NCBI RefSeq assembly: GCF_016722925.1
Contig: NZ_JAEQNC010000002.1
Coordinates: 466,477-530,476, forward strand
Length of the DNA stretch: 64,000 bases
Origin: Phytoamicus setariae
GTDB lineage: Bacteria; Pseudomonadota; Alphaproteobacteria; Rhizobiales; Rhizobiaceae
Reading direction: 5' to 3'
How positions within the stretch are numbered: the first letter of the stretch is position 1; each line of letters starts with the position of its first letter. Below the pieces are notes generated by a model that ran no database searches, was not told the origin of the DNA, and was given only the letters and a program-made list of their open reading frames with translations. A program made the position numbers and the translations under genes. Shown here piece after piece: positions 28,013 to 36,618 of the stretch.

Positions 28013-28103
28013 TGCCTATCTCGAAAAAAGAAATGTCCGACGCCGATAGCAGATGCTGTTAGCCCTGTAAAATCATTGCGCTGCGGTAGCGACTTGAATC
28101 GGT

Positions 28104-28649
28104 TTATTGCGGCGTCGATGCATTCTGTTCGCCGAACTTCACGATCTCGGCCATCTCCGCGACCAGCGAATCCCATTTGCCGTCGCGCATGCGGTGGATG
28201 TCATCGATCACGGGCTGGCCGTTTTCCGTCACCACGTCGAAGCGGACTTCGCTGATCGAGTCATAGCCCTGCTCGTCCTTCGGGATGCATTGCCAGAGCT
28301 TGAACCTGACGACGACAGTCTTCTTCGCACCATCGCTCTGGCCCTCGCGATAGGTGACGTCTTCAAGGGGGCAGCCGTCCTGGCCATTGGCGATGACATC
28401 GTATCCGAAGGGATTGCTCGAGCCGTCGTCGTACGCGGGATACTTCGATGCAGCCGTGTATGCCTCAACGAAGCGGCCGGAGTAGTCGCGGCCGAGCCGT
28501 GGCGTATCGAAATAATCGCCGCCGGATGATTGTTCATCGAGGCGTGCCGTGGCGACGTCCATCATGCGCCGCACCGGGTCTTCCGGCGAGGCTGCCGCTG
28601 CGATGGCTGGAATGGCAAGGAGGAGGGCGGCTGCTGCTATCTTTCTCAT
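28104..28649 (-). CDS. secreted hypothetical protein (tandem paralogue B)
   Basis: A 181-residue periplasmic or secreted protein with a signal peptide (about 1-20, AAAALLLAIPAIAAAA). The mature part has PEDPVRRMMDVATAR, FGYDVIANGQDGCPLEDV, a second Cys in KLWQCIPKDE and FDVVTENGQPVIDDIHR. The two Cys residues are about 37 residues apart and could form a disulfide. It is clearly related to the gene upstream, whose stop overlaps this ATG by four bases. The fold may be that of DUF3828-like proteins (a guess from layout). The function is unknown. Confidence 0.75.
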   Translation of the reverse strand: MRKIAAAALLLAIPAIAAAASPEDPVRRMMDVATARLDEQSSGGDYFDTPRLGRDYSGRFVEAYTAASKYPAYDDGSSNPFGYDVIANGQDGCPLEDVTYREGQSDGAKKTVVVRFKLWQCIPKDEQGYDSISEVRFDVVTENGQPVIDDIHRMRDGKWDSLVAEMAEIVKFGEQNASTPQ

Positions 28650-29209
28650 TTCTGCTCCGGATCTGTTGGCGCGTCGTCGGGTGCGGCGCCGCCGTTTTTG
28701 GCAATGTCTTGCATTTCGGTTATCAATGAGTCCGCCTTGCCCTCGATAACGCGATGGATATCCGCGATGACCGGCTGGCCGTTCTCCATGATGACATCGA
28801 AATGCACTTCCGACACCCCGTCTTTGTATGTCGGGTCGTCGTCAAAACAAGTGTAGAGTTTGAACGTCACCTTGATATCGGTGACACCGGCTTTCTCACC
28901 CTGATTGACGATGGCCAGATCCTTGAGCGGGCAGCCGTCCTGGCTGTTGGTGACGATGTCATAGCCGAACGGACCGCCTGCCTCATCGTAGATCGGAAAC
29001 TTCGCGGCTTGCTGGTAGGCAGAGACGAAAGCCTTGGAGTAGAGCGTATCCAGTCGCTGCTTGTCAAAATAGTCCTGCCCCTCGGCGCCGCTGTCGCTCC
29101 AGAGCTTGGTGGCGAGATCCATGATGGATTTCACCGGATCTTCCGGTCCTGCTGCAAGCGCGGGTGATGCCATCAGCAGCAAAGCGGCGATCGTTCGTGT
29201 TCCAAGCAT
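28646..29209 (-). CDS. secreted hypothetical protein (tandem paralogue A)
   Basis: A 187-residue protein; the start MLGTRTIAALLL is chosen because it opens a signal peptide (cleavage near LAAG) and has GGAA upstream. It parallels the downstream paralogue motif by motif: PEDPVKSIMDLATKL, FGYDIVTNSQDGCPLKDL, LYTCFDDDP and FDVIMENGQPVIADIHR, with the same Cys pair. It ends in a disordered Pro/Asp/Glu tail. The four-base overlap (ATGA) shows the two are translated as a unit. No function was recognised. Confidence 0.75.
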   Translation of the reverse strand: MLGTRTIAALLLMASPALAAGPEDPVKSIMDLATKLWSDSGAEGQDYFDKQRLDTLYSKAFVSAYQQAAKFPIYDEAGGPFGYDIVTNSQDGCPLKDLAIVNQGEKAGVTDIKVTFKLYTCFDDDPTYKDGVSEVHFDVIMENGQPVIADIHRVIEGKADSLITEMQDIAKNGGAAPDDAPTDPEQK

Positions 29210-29397
29210 GGCAGTATTCCTCGCAGTGATTCCCTGTATCGTGGGCGCAAGGGAACAGAGATTGAAAATTGCGTCAATTCGACGTCGCAAGGGCAATCAA
29301 TATTTGCCTTGGGGCCGTGCGGTGTTATAGGCAGAACCCGACGCCAATAAGCGGGCCGCGCCATTATCCCAACGCGGCAAAACAAAGAGGTACATTC

Positions 29398-30612
29398 ATG
29401 AAAAAGATCAAGGTAGCAAACCCGGTCGCCGATCTCGACGGCGACGAGATGACCCGCATCATCTGGCAGTTCATCAAGGACAAGCTGATCCACCCCTATC
29501 TTGATCTCGACATCGACTACTACGATCTTTCGGTCGAAAATCGCGATGCCACCAACGATCAAGTGACTGTTGACGCTGCCAATGCCATCAAGAAGCATGG
29601 CGTCGGCATCAAGTGCGCGACGATCACCCCGGACGAAGAGCGCGTCAAGGAATTCAAGCTCAAGGAAATGTGGAAGAGCCCGAACGGCACGATCCGCAAC
29701 ATCCTCGGCGGCGTGATCTTCCGCGAGCCGATCATCTGCAAGAACGTGCCGCGCCTGGTTCCGGGCTGGACCCAGCCGATTGTTGTCGGTCGTCATGCCT
29801 TCGGCGACCAGTACAAGGCCACCGACTTCAAGTTCCCCGGCAAGGGCACGCTGACGATGAAGTTCGTCGGCGAAGACGGCTCCGTCATCGAGAAGGAAGT
29901 CTACAAGGCACCGGGCGCCGGTGTCGCCATGGGCATGTACAATCTCGATGAATCGATCAAGGAATTCGCCCGCGCCTCGCTGATGTACGGCAAGATGCGC
30001 AAGTGGCCGGTCTACCTGTCGACCAAGAACACCATCCTCAAGGTCTATGACGGTCGCTTCAAGGACATCTTCCAGGAAATCTACGAGACGGAATTCAAGG
30101 CCGATTTCGATGCGCTCGGCATCACCTATGAACATCGCCTGATCGACGACATGGTCGCCTCGGCACTGAAGTGGTCCGGCGGCTACATCTGGGCCTGCAA
30201 GAACTATGACGGCGACGTTCAGTCCGACACGGTTGCGCAGGGCTTCGGCTCGCTCGGCCTGATGACTTCGGTGCTTCTGACGCCAGATGGCAAGACGGTC
30301 GAAGCCGAAGCCGCGCACGGCACGGTGACCCGTCACTACCGCCAGCACCAGAAGGGTCAGGAAACCTCGACCAACTCGATCGCCTCGATCTTCGCCTGGA
30401 CGCGTGGTCTCGCGCACCGCGCCAAGCTAGACGACAACGCCGATCTGGCGAAGTTCTGCGACACACTGGAAAAGGTCTGTGTCTCGACCGTCGAAAGCGG
30501 CTTCATGACCAAGGACCTGGCGCTTCTCATCGGTCCGGATCAGCCCTGGCTGTCGACCACCGGGTTCCTCGACAAGATCGACGAGAACCTGCAGAAGGCC
30601 ATGGCCGCTTAA
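29398..30612 (+). CDS. icd: NADP-dependent isocitrate dehydrogenase
   Basis: TCA-cycle enzyme converting isocitrate and NADP to 2-oxoglutarate, CO2 and NADPH. The 404-residue protein is of the eukaryote-like class II type common in rhizobia, with [15 protein letters not shown] at the N-terminus, [19 protein letters not shown] (substrate loop), [13 protein letters not shown], the metal-binding [10 protein letters not shown] and YDGDVQSD, and [11 protein letters not shown] for NADP. The start MKKIKVAN is chosen for its AAAGAGG site; an upstream in-frame extension is non-homologous. It is a single gene with its own terminator. Confidence 0.97.
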   Translation: MKKIKVANPVADLDGDEMTRIIWQFIKDKLIHPYLDLDIDYYDLSVENRDATNDQVTVDAANAIKKHGVGIKCATITPDEERVKEFKLKEMWKSPNGTIRNILGGVIFREPIICKNVPRLVPGWTQPIVVGRHAFGDQYKATDFKFPGKGTLTMKFVGEDGSVIEKEVYKAPGAGVAMGMYNLDESIKEFARASLMYGKMRKWPVYLSTKNTILKVYDGRFKDIFQEIYETEFKADFDALGITYEHRLIDDMVASALKWSGGYIWACKNYDGDVQSDTVAQGFGSLGLMTSVLLTPDGKTVEAEAAHGTVTRHYRQHQKGQETSTNSIASIFAWTRGLAHRAKLDDNADLAKFCDTLEKVCVSTVESGFMTKDLALLIGPDQPWLSTTGFLDKIDENLQKAMAA

Positions 30613-30636
30613 GTTTATCTGATTTGGATTGAACGC

Positions 30637-30668
30637 AAAAACCCGGTCTCGAAAGAGGCCGGGTTTTT
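30637..30668 (+). terminator. rho-independent terminator of icd
   Basis: Stem formed by AAAACCCGG and CCGGGTTTT with additional inner pairs around a GAAA loop, ending in five T residues. It lies 25 bases after the icd stop and close to the end of the convergent flagellin gene. Confidence 0.8.
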
Positions 30669-30695
30669 GCTATGTGGGTCTGGTCGACTGGAAAG

Positions 30696-31649
30696 TCAGG
30701 TCAACAGCGGCAGCATTGCCAGCGGGCTGGCATTGGCGATCGAAAGCGCCTGATTGGCAAGCTTGCCTTGGGTCTCGACCGCGCGAAGCCGTGCTGAAGC
30801 CGCATTCAGATCGGCATCGACAAGCCGGCCAACGCCGCGTGCCTGGCTGTCTTGCAAGTCGATGACGAAGTTTTCCTGCAGCTTGATCCGAGACACCATC
30901 GAGCCCAGATTGGATGCAACGTCCGTCATGGCAAGCAGCATCCTGTCGGTGACGCTTATCATCTCGTCAATGTCTGCTGTTGTCGTGGATTGGTTCAGGG
31001 TGAATTCGATCTGGCCGACGCTTTGCCGGCCTTTCATGAGGACCCATTCCGTGTCCGTTCCGAGTTCACGGGCGTATTGTGGGCTCGTGAGAATGCCTTT
31101 GCCGTCGACATCGTCGATCAGGTGATTGGTACCCTGGGCATTGGCAAACGAATAAGTCAGAGATGTCACCGCGACGTTGCTATTCGCATCGCGATTGAAC
31201 GAACCTACCATCTGTTTGTCGACATCGTCGGCAGGCGAGCTGCGGCGCAGCCAGTTCTCGCCATTGAACGATGACGAGTCTGCGATCGAATAGAGCTCGT
31301 TGCGAAGCTCTACAATCTCAGCATTGACCTTGGCCAGATTGACGCCCCGTTCGCGGGCGGAAACGAGCTTTGCCTTGATTTCATCGACCACGCCAACGGC
31401 AAAGTTCATGCTGGAATAGGCCACGCCGACGACGGCCGCGCCCAATCCCAGTGAATCCTCCGCTGCGGCAAGCGCCTTTCCATCGGATCGCATCGTCGTG
31501 GCGATCGACCAGTAGGCGGTGTTGTCCTTCGCCGACTCGACGCGATAGCCTGTCGCCACCTGCTGCTGGCTTTCCAGCCGCGATGCTCCTATCAAGCGCA
31601 ACTGCTGGACGGCAGCCATCGCTCCCAAATTTGTAACAATACTCGTCAC
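30696..31649 (-). CDS. flagellin-family protein (orphan gene)
   Basis: A 317-residue filament protein. The start is a GTG read as MTSIVTNLGAMAAVQQLR, which matches the conserved N-terminal helix of alphaproteobacterial flagellins; no strong ribosome binding site precedes it. The D0/D1 N-terminal part continues with SRLESQQQVATGYRVESAKDN and YWSIATTMRSD, and the C-terminal D1/D0 part has RLVDADLNAASARLRAVETQGKL and QALSIANASPL. The middle is short, as in rhizobial flagellins. It ends LAMLPLLT instead of the usual Leu-Phe-Arg. No other flagellar structural gene is adjacent. Confidence 0.85.
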   Translation of the reverse strand: MTSIVTNLGAMAAVQQLRLIGASRLESQQQVATGYRVESAKDNTAYWSIATTMRSDGKALAAAEDSLGLGAAVVGVAYSSMNFAVGVVDEIKAKLVSARERGVNLAKVNAEIVELRNELYSIADSSSFNGENWLRRSSPADDVDKQMVGSFNRDANSNVAVTSLTYSFANAQGTNHLIDDVDGKGILTSPQYARELGTDTEWVLMKGRQSVGQIEFTLNQSTTTADIDEMISVTDRMLLAMTDVASNLGSMVSRIKLQENFVIDLQDSQARGVGRLVDADLNAASARLRAVETQGKLANQALSIANASPLAMLPLLT

Positions 31650-31812
31650 GGCGCTACCGAACTCAATACATGGATAAAACATGGCCTGACCGAACCAGCA
31701 TTTCTGTCGCAAAACGCCGCAACCGGCAAAGCACTGATTCATATGCATAGCTTGCAGCGTCGCAGTTAATCACCACCTAAGCGTTAGGGTTAATCTTTGG
31801 TTAGCGTTTAGG

Positions 31813-32364
31813 TTAAACCTTCGTTGCGGCCGTACTTGCCATGGCAAGGAATCTATCCAGAAACCCTTCGAGCGCGGTCCAGTCCGTGAATTCAACGTCA
31901 TTGCCGTCATATGGGCGGGCGCCTTCCTTCCTTGCGATCTCCCGCATGATCCAGCGCTTGAAGAAGTCGTACTGGGTATATCGCAGGGCACCGGCGGCAT
32001 GGTGCACCATGTCCGGCTTCCAGCCCGTTTCGGCCATGAGCGCTTCCGGGTATTTTTGCGCCAGCGCGCGCTCATCCTCGTGTTCGCTCTGGATTGAGAG
32101 TGTGACCGACACGAACGCCGAAACCAAGCCGTTGAGCCAATCCTGTTCCCGATGAACGAAGTCGACGAACGGTGTGGGGTAACGACCGGCATGGACGGGG
32201 GCAGCAAGAATGACCGCCTCGGGCCTTTCCAGCCCAAATTCGTGCGCCTCGGCGGAATTGGTCAGGGCGACGACATGGCCTCGCTTTTCCAGGCTAGCAG
32301 CCATCGTTTCGGCGATCTTGTGCGTCTGGCCCTCGATTGTGGCATAAACGATCAGTATCTTTAT
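31813..32364 (-). CDS. flavodoxin-fold protein (HemG-like) with apparent ATA start
   Basis: Homology-like sequence begins upstream of the first ATG (32304): the frame reads KILIVYATIEGQTHKIAE, the first strand and phosphate loop of a flavodoxin that binds FMN, as in protoporphyrinogen oxidase HemG. The codon where Met is expected is ATA (32362-32364), with ATC before it and GGAG seven bases upstream; no ATG, GTG or TTG is available. Starting at the ATG would remove the FMN loop. Later segments are AVILAAPVHAGRYP and the C-terminal YTQYDFFKRWIMREIARKEG. Length from the ATA is 183 residues. It may be a rare start, a mutated start (pseudogene) or a sequence error. Confidence 0.65.
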   Translation of the reverse strand: MKILIVYATIEGQTHKIAETMAASLEKRGHVVALTNSAEAHEFGLERPEAVILAAPVHAGRYPTPFVDFVHREQDWLNGLVSAFVSVTLSIQSEHEDERALAQKYPEALMAETGWKPDMVHHAAGALRYTQYDFFKRWIMREIARKEGARPYDGNDVEFTDWTALEGFLDRFLAMASTAATKV

Positions 32365-32548
32365 GATATCGCTCCGGGTAGATGCTGACGAGGTAAGCGT
32401 GCCGGAACCCGTGGTCCCGCGCGTTGATCGAAATCAACATGTGGCAACAGGCGCAGGTTCGTGAAAACGCTGTGAGTTGGACAATTTCTTCTGCCCCGCT
32501 ACGGCGAATCGTTGTTAAAGGAGGGTTCGCATATTTCTGAGGAATAGG

Positions 32549-34057
32549 ATGACGGCAGCGATAGACATGGGCGTGGGGCAGGGCGGTGCTCGTTCTACCC
32601 TCGACCTCGAGGAATTGCTGGCGACCCGCCTTCTGGTCCAGGGCAATTCCGGCTCGGGAAAGTCGCATCTTTTGCGCCGCCTTCTGGAGCAGTCCGCAGG
32701 CTGGGTGCAGCAGGTCATCATCGACCCAGAAGGCGACTTCGTCACGTTGGCCGACCGCTACGGCCATGTGGCAATCGAAGGCGAGCGGACCGAAGCCGAG
32801 TTGCTCGGCATCGCGGCGCGCGTGCGCCAGCATCGCGTTTCCTGCGTCCTGTCGCTCGAAGGCATGGACGCCGAGGAGCAGATGCGGGCCGCGGCCATTT
32901 TCCTCAACGGTCTGTTCGATGCAGATCGTGATTTCTGGTATCCTGTGCTTGTTGTGGTCGACGAGGCGCAACTGTTTGCCCCGGCCGCAAGTGGCGAGGT
33001 CAGTGACGACGCGCGACGGCTGTCGCTGGGCGCAATGACCAACCTGATGTGCCGTGGCCGAAAGCGCGGGTTGGCGGGCGTGATCGCCACCCAGCGGCTT
33101 GCCAAGCTCGCCAAGAACGTCGCGGCCGAAGCGTCGAACTTCCTTATGGGCCGCACCTTTCTCGATATCGACATGGCGCGCGCCGCCGATTTGCTCGGCC
33201 TCGATCGCCGGCAGGCGGAAATGTTCCGCGACCTGCCGCGCGGTTCGTTCGTTGCGCTTGGTCCGGCGTTGACCAAGCGGCCCCTGAAGGTCGAGATCGG
33301 CGTGGTCGAGACTTCGGCTCGTTCGTCTAGCCCCAAGCTGATGCCATTGCCCGAAGCCAATGCTGACGCCGCCGATTTGATTCTAACGCCCGACCCGCAA
33401 GAATTTTTCCGGCCCATCCCGCGTTATGTGCAGCCGGCACCCCGACCGGCGACCGATATCCTGGCCGAGCTCTCAAAGCCACGCGAGATCGACCCGGAGC
33501 CGCGCGAACCTTCCCGCCCCAAACGTGTGGAGCTGACGCCGGAAGAACGGGAGGAGCAGGTCGCTTCGGCGCTTGCCGATGTGCTCGACAAGGACGACGC
33601 CGCCTTCCGCACCGACTCCGAGCTCTATCAGGAATTCCTCGTTCGTTGCCGTATCCGCAGGCTGACCGGCGGAACCGTGTCTCTTCCCGATTTCCGCCAC
33701 AGATTGGCAGTGATCCGCTCCGGTGCCGATGAGGAAATGCAGGCCTCCGAGATCTGGCAGAAGGCGATAAGCCTTTCGCACGGCGTGACGGATGATCTCA
33801 AGGCGCTGTTCCTGGTGCTGGCCAATGCCGCCATAGCTGGCCTGCCGTGTCCATCCGACGCGGCGATTGCGCGGGCCTATGGCACCCATTCGGTACGCCG
33901 CGCGCGTCGGCTGCTTGCCTATTTTGAGGAACAGGGACTGGTCGTCATCCATCAGGACCGGCTGGGCCACAGGATTGCGGCCTTCCCGGACCTTGGTTCT
34001 GAAACGGCGCCCGGCAACCCGGATGACAGCGCTGCGGAACGTCCCGCTGCGGAATAG
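32549..34057 (+). CDS. HerA/FtsK-like ATPase with C-terminal winged-helix region
   Basis: A 502-residue ATPase. Walker A is GNSGSGKSH (about residues 32-40) and Walker B VLVVVDEAQLF (about 133-143), followed by RGRKRGLAGVIATQR with the sensor Gln, the pattern of HerA/DUF87 hexameric DNA-translocating ATPases. After a Pro/Arg/Glu-rich linker (about 290-350) there is a helical domain and a winged-helix-like segment near the end (ARAYGTHSVRRARRLLAYFEEQGLV). TGAGGAA precedes the ATG. HerA in archaea works with NurA nuclease; no nuclease or restriction gene is adjacent here, so the role is open. Confidence 0.75.
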   Translation: MTAAIDMGVGQGGARSTLDLEELLATRLLVQGNSGSGKSHLLRRLLEQSAGWVQQVIIDPEGDFVTLADRYGHVAIEGERTEAELLGIAARVRQHRVSCVLSLEGMDAEEQMRAAAIFLNGLFDADRDFWYPVLVVVDEAQLFAPAASGEVSDDARRLSLGAMTNLMCRGRKRGLAGVIATQRLAKLAKNVAAEASNFLMGRTFLDIDMARAADLLGLDRRQAEMFRDLPRGSFVALGPALTKRPLKVEIGVVETSARSSSPKLMPLPEANADAADLILTPDPQEFFRPIPRYVQPAPRPATDILAELSKPREIDPEPREPSRPKRVELTPEEREEQVASALADVLDKDDAAFRTDSELYQEFLVRCRIRRLTGGTVSLPDFRHRLAVIRSGADEEMQASEIWQKAISLSHGVTDDLKALFLVLANAAIAGLPCPSDAAIARAYGTHSVRRARRLLAYFEEQGLVVIHQDRLGHRIAAFPDLGSETAPGNPDDSAAERPAAE

Positions 34058-34059
34058 GT

Positions 34060-34425
34060 TTAATCCTCGATAATGCCGAGCTCGCGCTGCAGCTTCTTGG
34101 TCAGCGAAGCCGAGACAGTTTTATAGGATCGCATGAGGTAGGTGGAGAGATCGTGCTCTGGGAACTCCGCCAGCGACGAGACAGAAACCCACTGGCGCTT
34201 GGCGAAATAGGGCGCCTGCGATATTCCGTCGATCGCTGTCAGGATGACGAAGGATTCTTCGGGGCATTTGAAGACGATGCGCTCCTGGCCGTCCTTGCCG
34301 GTGGTCAACAGCGCAAAGACCTTGCCGCCGACCTTGGCGACACGCGATTCCCATTGGTCAACGAACGTGACGCCGGGCAGCGAACCGGCGAAGGCATCGA
34401 ACGCCGTTTGCTTGAAAAGTGACAT
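34060..34425 (-). CDS. MmcQ/YjbR family protein
   Basis: A 121-residue small protein of the MmcQ/YjbR family with a DNA-binding-like CyaY fold. The start MSLFKQTAF has GGGAGGCGGC upstream. Landmarks are LPGVTFVDQWESRVAKVGGKVFALL, the RIVFKCPEESF segment, PYFAKRQWVSV and, at the end, SYKTVSASLTKKLQREL, matching the family's final helix. No function is established; some members protect against DNA damage. It converges on the HerA-like ATPase, with two bases between stops. Confidence 0.75.
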   Translation of the reverse strand: MSLFKQTAFDAFAGSLPGVTFVDQWESRVAKVGGKVFALLTTGKDGQERIVFKCPEESFVILTAIDGISQAPYFAKRQWVSVSSLAEFPEHDLSTYLMRSYKTVSASLTKKLQRELGIIED

Positions 34426-34517
34426 GCCGCCTCCCGGGTGTTGCATTGCACAGTATCGGGAGTCTTGCTGATTTGCCGAGGTTGTTCAACAAGCAAAAGC
34501 ATATGGGGAATGTGGAA

Positions 34518-34554
34518 GGGCGCGCCGACTTATGGTCGGCGCGCCCTCTTTTTG
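34518..34554. terminator. strong hairpin between terC and the MmcQ-like gene
   Basis: Stem GGGCGCGCCGAC and complement, 12 bp, with a 5-base loop. It lies just past the terC stop, but the T-rich stretch (TCTTTTTGG) is on the + strand side, opposite to terC transcription. It may block readthrough entering from the left or act on terC without a U tract. Confidence 0.6.
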
Positions 34555-34562
34555 GTTTGGCG

Positions 34563-35546
34563 TCAGGAAATCTGCGCCGGTTTTTCGTTCCTCGTGGCCC
34601 ACAGCGAGCCGACGACGCCGGCCGTCAGGAGGAATACGGTAATACCGAGCGACAGCGCAGGCGGGATCTTGGCGATGCCCAGCATGTCGGCAACGAAGAT
34701 CTTCGAGCCGACAAAGATCAGCACCGCAGCCAGGGCATACTTGAGGTATGCAAAGCGGTTGATCATTGCGGCAAGGGCGAAATAGAGCGCCCGGAGACCA
34801 AGGATGGCGAAGATATTCGAGGTGTAGACGATGAACGTATCCGTCGTGATCGCAAAGATTGCCGGAATGGAATCGACAGCAAACACGAGGTCGGCGAGTT
34901 CCACCATGATCAGGGCGAGCAACAACGGCGTTACCCAGGTTTTCATCTTGCCGGTCGCCGGATTTGCCTCGCGAACCAGAAACTTCTCGCCGTGCAGATC
35001 CTTCGTCACCGGCAGGTGACTACGCAGGAATTTCAGAACGCGGTTGTTTTCGAGATCGTCGCTGTGACCGCTCGAAAACAGCATGCGGATGCCGGTGATC
35101 ACCAGGAAGGCGGCGAAGAAATAGAGCACCCAGTGGAAGTTCTCCACGATGGCCGCGCCCGCCGCGATCATGATGCCGCGCAGCACGATGACGCCGAGGA
35201 TGCCGTAGAGCAGCACGCGATGCTGGTATTGTCGGGGTATCGCGAAATACGAGAAGATCATCGCGATGATGAAGATGTTGTCCATCGCGAGCGATTTTTC
35301 GATGACAAAACCTGTCAGGTATTCGATGGCTTTTTGCTCGCCAGACTGGAACCAGATCCAGCCGCCGAAGGCGATGCCCATGGAGATGTAGAAAGCGGAA
35401 AGCAAAAGGCTCTCGCGAATACCGATTTCGCGTGAGCCTTTGTGCAGGACGCCCAGATCGAGCGCCAGAAGAGCGAGAACGACGGAAAGAAACACCGCCC
35501 ACATCCATGCGGGGGTGCCCATAAGTTCAATATGGAGGAATTGCAT
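34563..35546 (-). CDS. TerC-family integral membrane protein
   Basis: A 327-residue membrane protein with about nine helices. Starting at ATG MQFLHIEL gives the family N-terminus; a TTG two codons earlier is less likely. Family motifs are GFVIEKSLAMDNIFIIAMIF near residue 80 and VELADLVFAVDSIPAIFAIT near 215, whose acidic residues sit within the membrane and are thought to bind metal ions. TerC/Alx proteins take part in manganese export or tellurite resistance in some bacteria. A hairpin that overlaps the ribosome binding site lies immediately upstream. It is divergent from rpsD. Confidence 0.88.
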   Translation of the reverse strand: MQFLHIELMGTPAWMWAVFLSVVLALLALDLGVLHKGSREIGIRESLLLSAFYISMGIAFGGWIWFQSGEQKAIEYLTGFVIEKSLAMDNIFIIAMIFSYFAIPRQYQHRVLLYGILGVIVLRGIMIAAGAAIVENFHWVLYFFAAFLVITGIRMLFSSGHSDDLENNRVLKFLRSHLPVTKDLHGEKFLVREANPATGKMKTWVTPLLLALIMVELADLVFAVDSIPAIFAITTDTFIVYTSNIFAILGLRALYFALAAMINRFAYLKYALAAVLIFVGSKIFVADMLGIAKIPPALSLGITVFLLTAGVVGSLWATRNEKPAQIS

Positions 35547-35549
35547 AGT

Positions 35550-35571
35550 CAACCTGAACCGGACAAGGTTG
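35550..35571 (-). promoter_or_regulatory. hairpin covering the terC ribosome binding site
   Basis: On the - strand CAACCT pairs with AGGTTG, the latter being the only Shine-Dalgarno-like sequence before the terC ATG, three bases upstream of the start. A second, 8-bp inverted repeat (ACGTGACT / AGTCACGT, 35591-35613) lies further up the leader. This suggests translational control, but no known riboswitch consensus was recognised. Confidence 0.45.
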
Positions 35572-35910
35572 GCTTGTTCATTCCGACATCACGTGACTGT
35601 CCGGGAGTCACGTCAGAGGGGCCCGGAATCCTGTTGCGAACCGCTAAGTGGGGCAGGTCACGATTCTTTTCAACCCTGACATTGACATTTTTCCGGTCGG
35701 GTCGTAGAAGCCGCTCAACTCCGGGCCAATCCAGCCCGGTGTTTGTTTTCTGTTGGCATCTGCCTCAGGAGATAGAGCATGTCCCGTGGCTTCTCCATTT
35801 GCTGATGTGAGAAACCTGTCAGAGTTGGCCGCAAGGCTTTCTCAGAGGAGGGCGTGTTTCCTTAAACAACAGCCGGTCGCAAGACGGGCATAAAAACGAA
35901 AGGAAATGCG
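35572..35910. other. divergent terC-rpsD intergenic region
   Basis: About 340 bases without a gene. It holds the terC leader repeats, a TTGACA -35 element at 35682-35687 with a weak TAGAAG 17 bases later pointing to rpsD, and a CCGGGC / GCCCGG hairpin at 35721-35739 followed by a T-rich run, which would lie in the rpsD leader. An S4-type autoregulatory structure could exist here but cannot be asserted. Confidence 0.45.
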
Positions 35911-36528
35911 ATGAGCAAGCGCGCATCGTCTAAGTACAAAATCGACCGCCGTATGGGCGAGAACATCTGGGGCCGTCCGAAGTCGCCGGTTAACCGCCGC
36001 GAATACGGCCCGGGCCAGCACGGCCAGCGCCGCAAGGGCAAGCTTTCGGACTTCGGCGTTCAGCTGAAGGCCAAGCAGAAGCTCAAGGGCTACTACGGCG
36101 ATATCTCCGAAAAGCAGTTCCGCGCCACCTACGACGAAGCAGCACGCCGCAAGGGCGACACCCCGGAAAACCTCATCGGTCTTCTGGAATCGCGTCTGGA
36201 CGCCATCGTCTACCGTGCCAAGTTCGTCCCGACGATCTTCGCTGCCCGCCAGTTCGTCAACCACGGCCACGTCAAGGTCAATGGCGTCCGCGTCAACATC
36301 GGTTCCTACCGCTGCAAGGCCGGCGACGTCATCGAAGTCAAGGATAAGTCCAAGCAGCTCGCGATCGTCCTCGAGGCCGTTTCGCTCGCTGAACGCGACG
36401 TTCCTGATTATGTCGAAGCCGATCATTCCAAGATGAAGGCGACCTTCATCCGCGTTCCGACGCTTGCCGACGTGCCTTACGCCGTCGTCATGGAACCGCA
36501 CCTGGTCATCGAATTCTACTCGCGTTGA
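35911..36528 (+). CDS. rpsD: 30S ribosomal protein S4
   Basis: Ribosomal protein uS4, a primary 16S rRNA binder. The 205-residue protein begins [21 protein letters not shown], the alphaproteobacterial form without the zinc-binding cysteines at the N-terminus. It has the [17 protein letters not shown] segment, then the S4 RNA-binding domain with [33 protein letters not shown] near residue 95. It ends EFYSR, as in the family. GAAAGGAA precedes the ATG. It is a single gene with a terminator, not part of the alpha operon, as is usual in Rhizobiales. Confidence 0.98.
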   Translation: MSKRASSKYKIDRRMGENIWGRPKSPVNRREYGPGQHGQRRKGKLSDFGVQLKAKQKLKGYYGDISEKQFRATYDEAARRKGDTPENLIGLLESRLDAIVYRAKFVPTIFAARQFVNHGHVKVNGVRVNIGSYRCKAGDVIEVKDKSKQLAIVLEAVSLAERDVPDYVEADHSKMKATFIRVPTLADVPYAVVMEPHLVIEFYSR

Positions 36529-36555
36529 TCTGATCAACCCGATCCGAATTTTGAG

Positions 36556-36583
36556 AAAGCCGCTCGCAAGGGCGGCTTTTTTG
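36556..36583 (+). terminator. rho-independent terminator of rpsD
   Basis: Stem AAGCCGC / GCGGCTT with an 8-base loop and six T residues after it, about 28 bases past the rpsD stop. Confidence 0.85.
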
Positions 36584-36618
36584 TTGTCTACTGCGTCCAG
36601 TTTCTCGCTCCGGATGAA

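Noticed and set aside
35550..35910. A yybP-ykoY (manganese) riboswitch before terC
   Set aside because: The loop consensus with GGGGAGUAG was not found on the - strand; only the ribosome-binding-site hairpin and an extra repeat can be supported.
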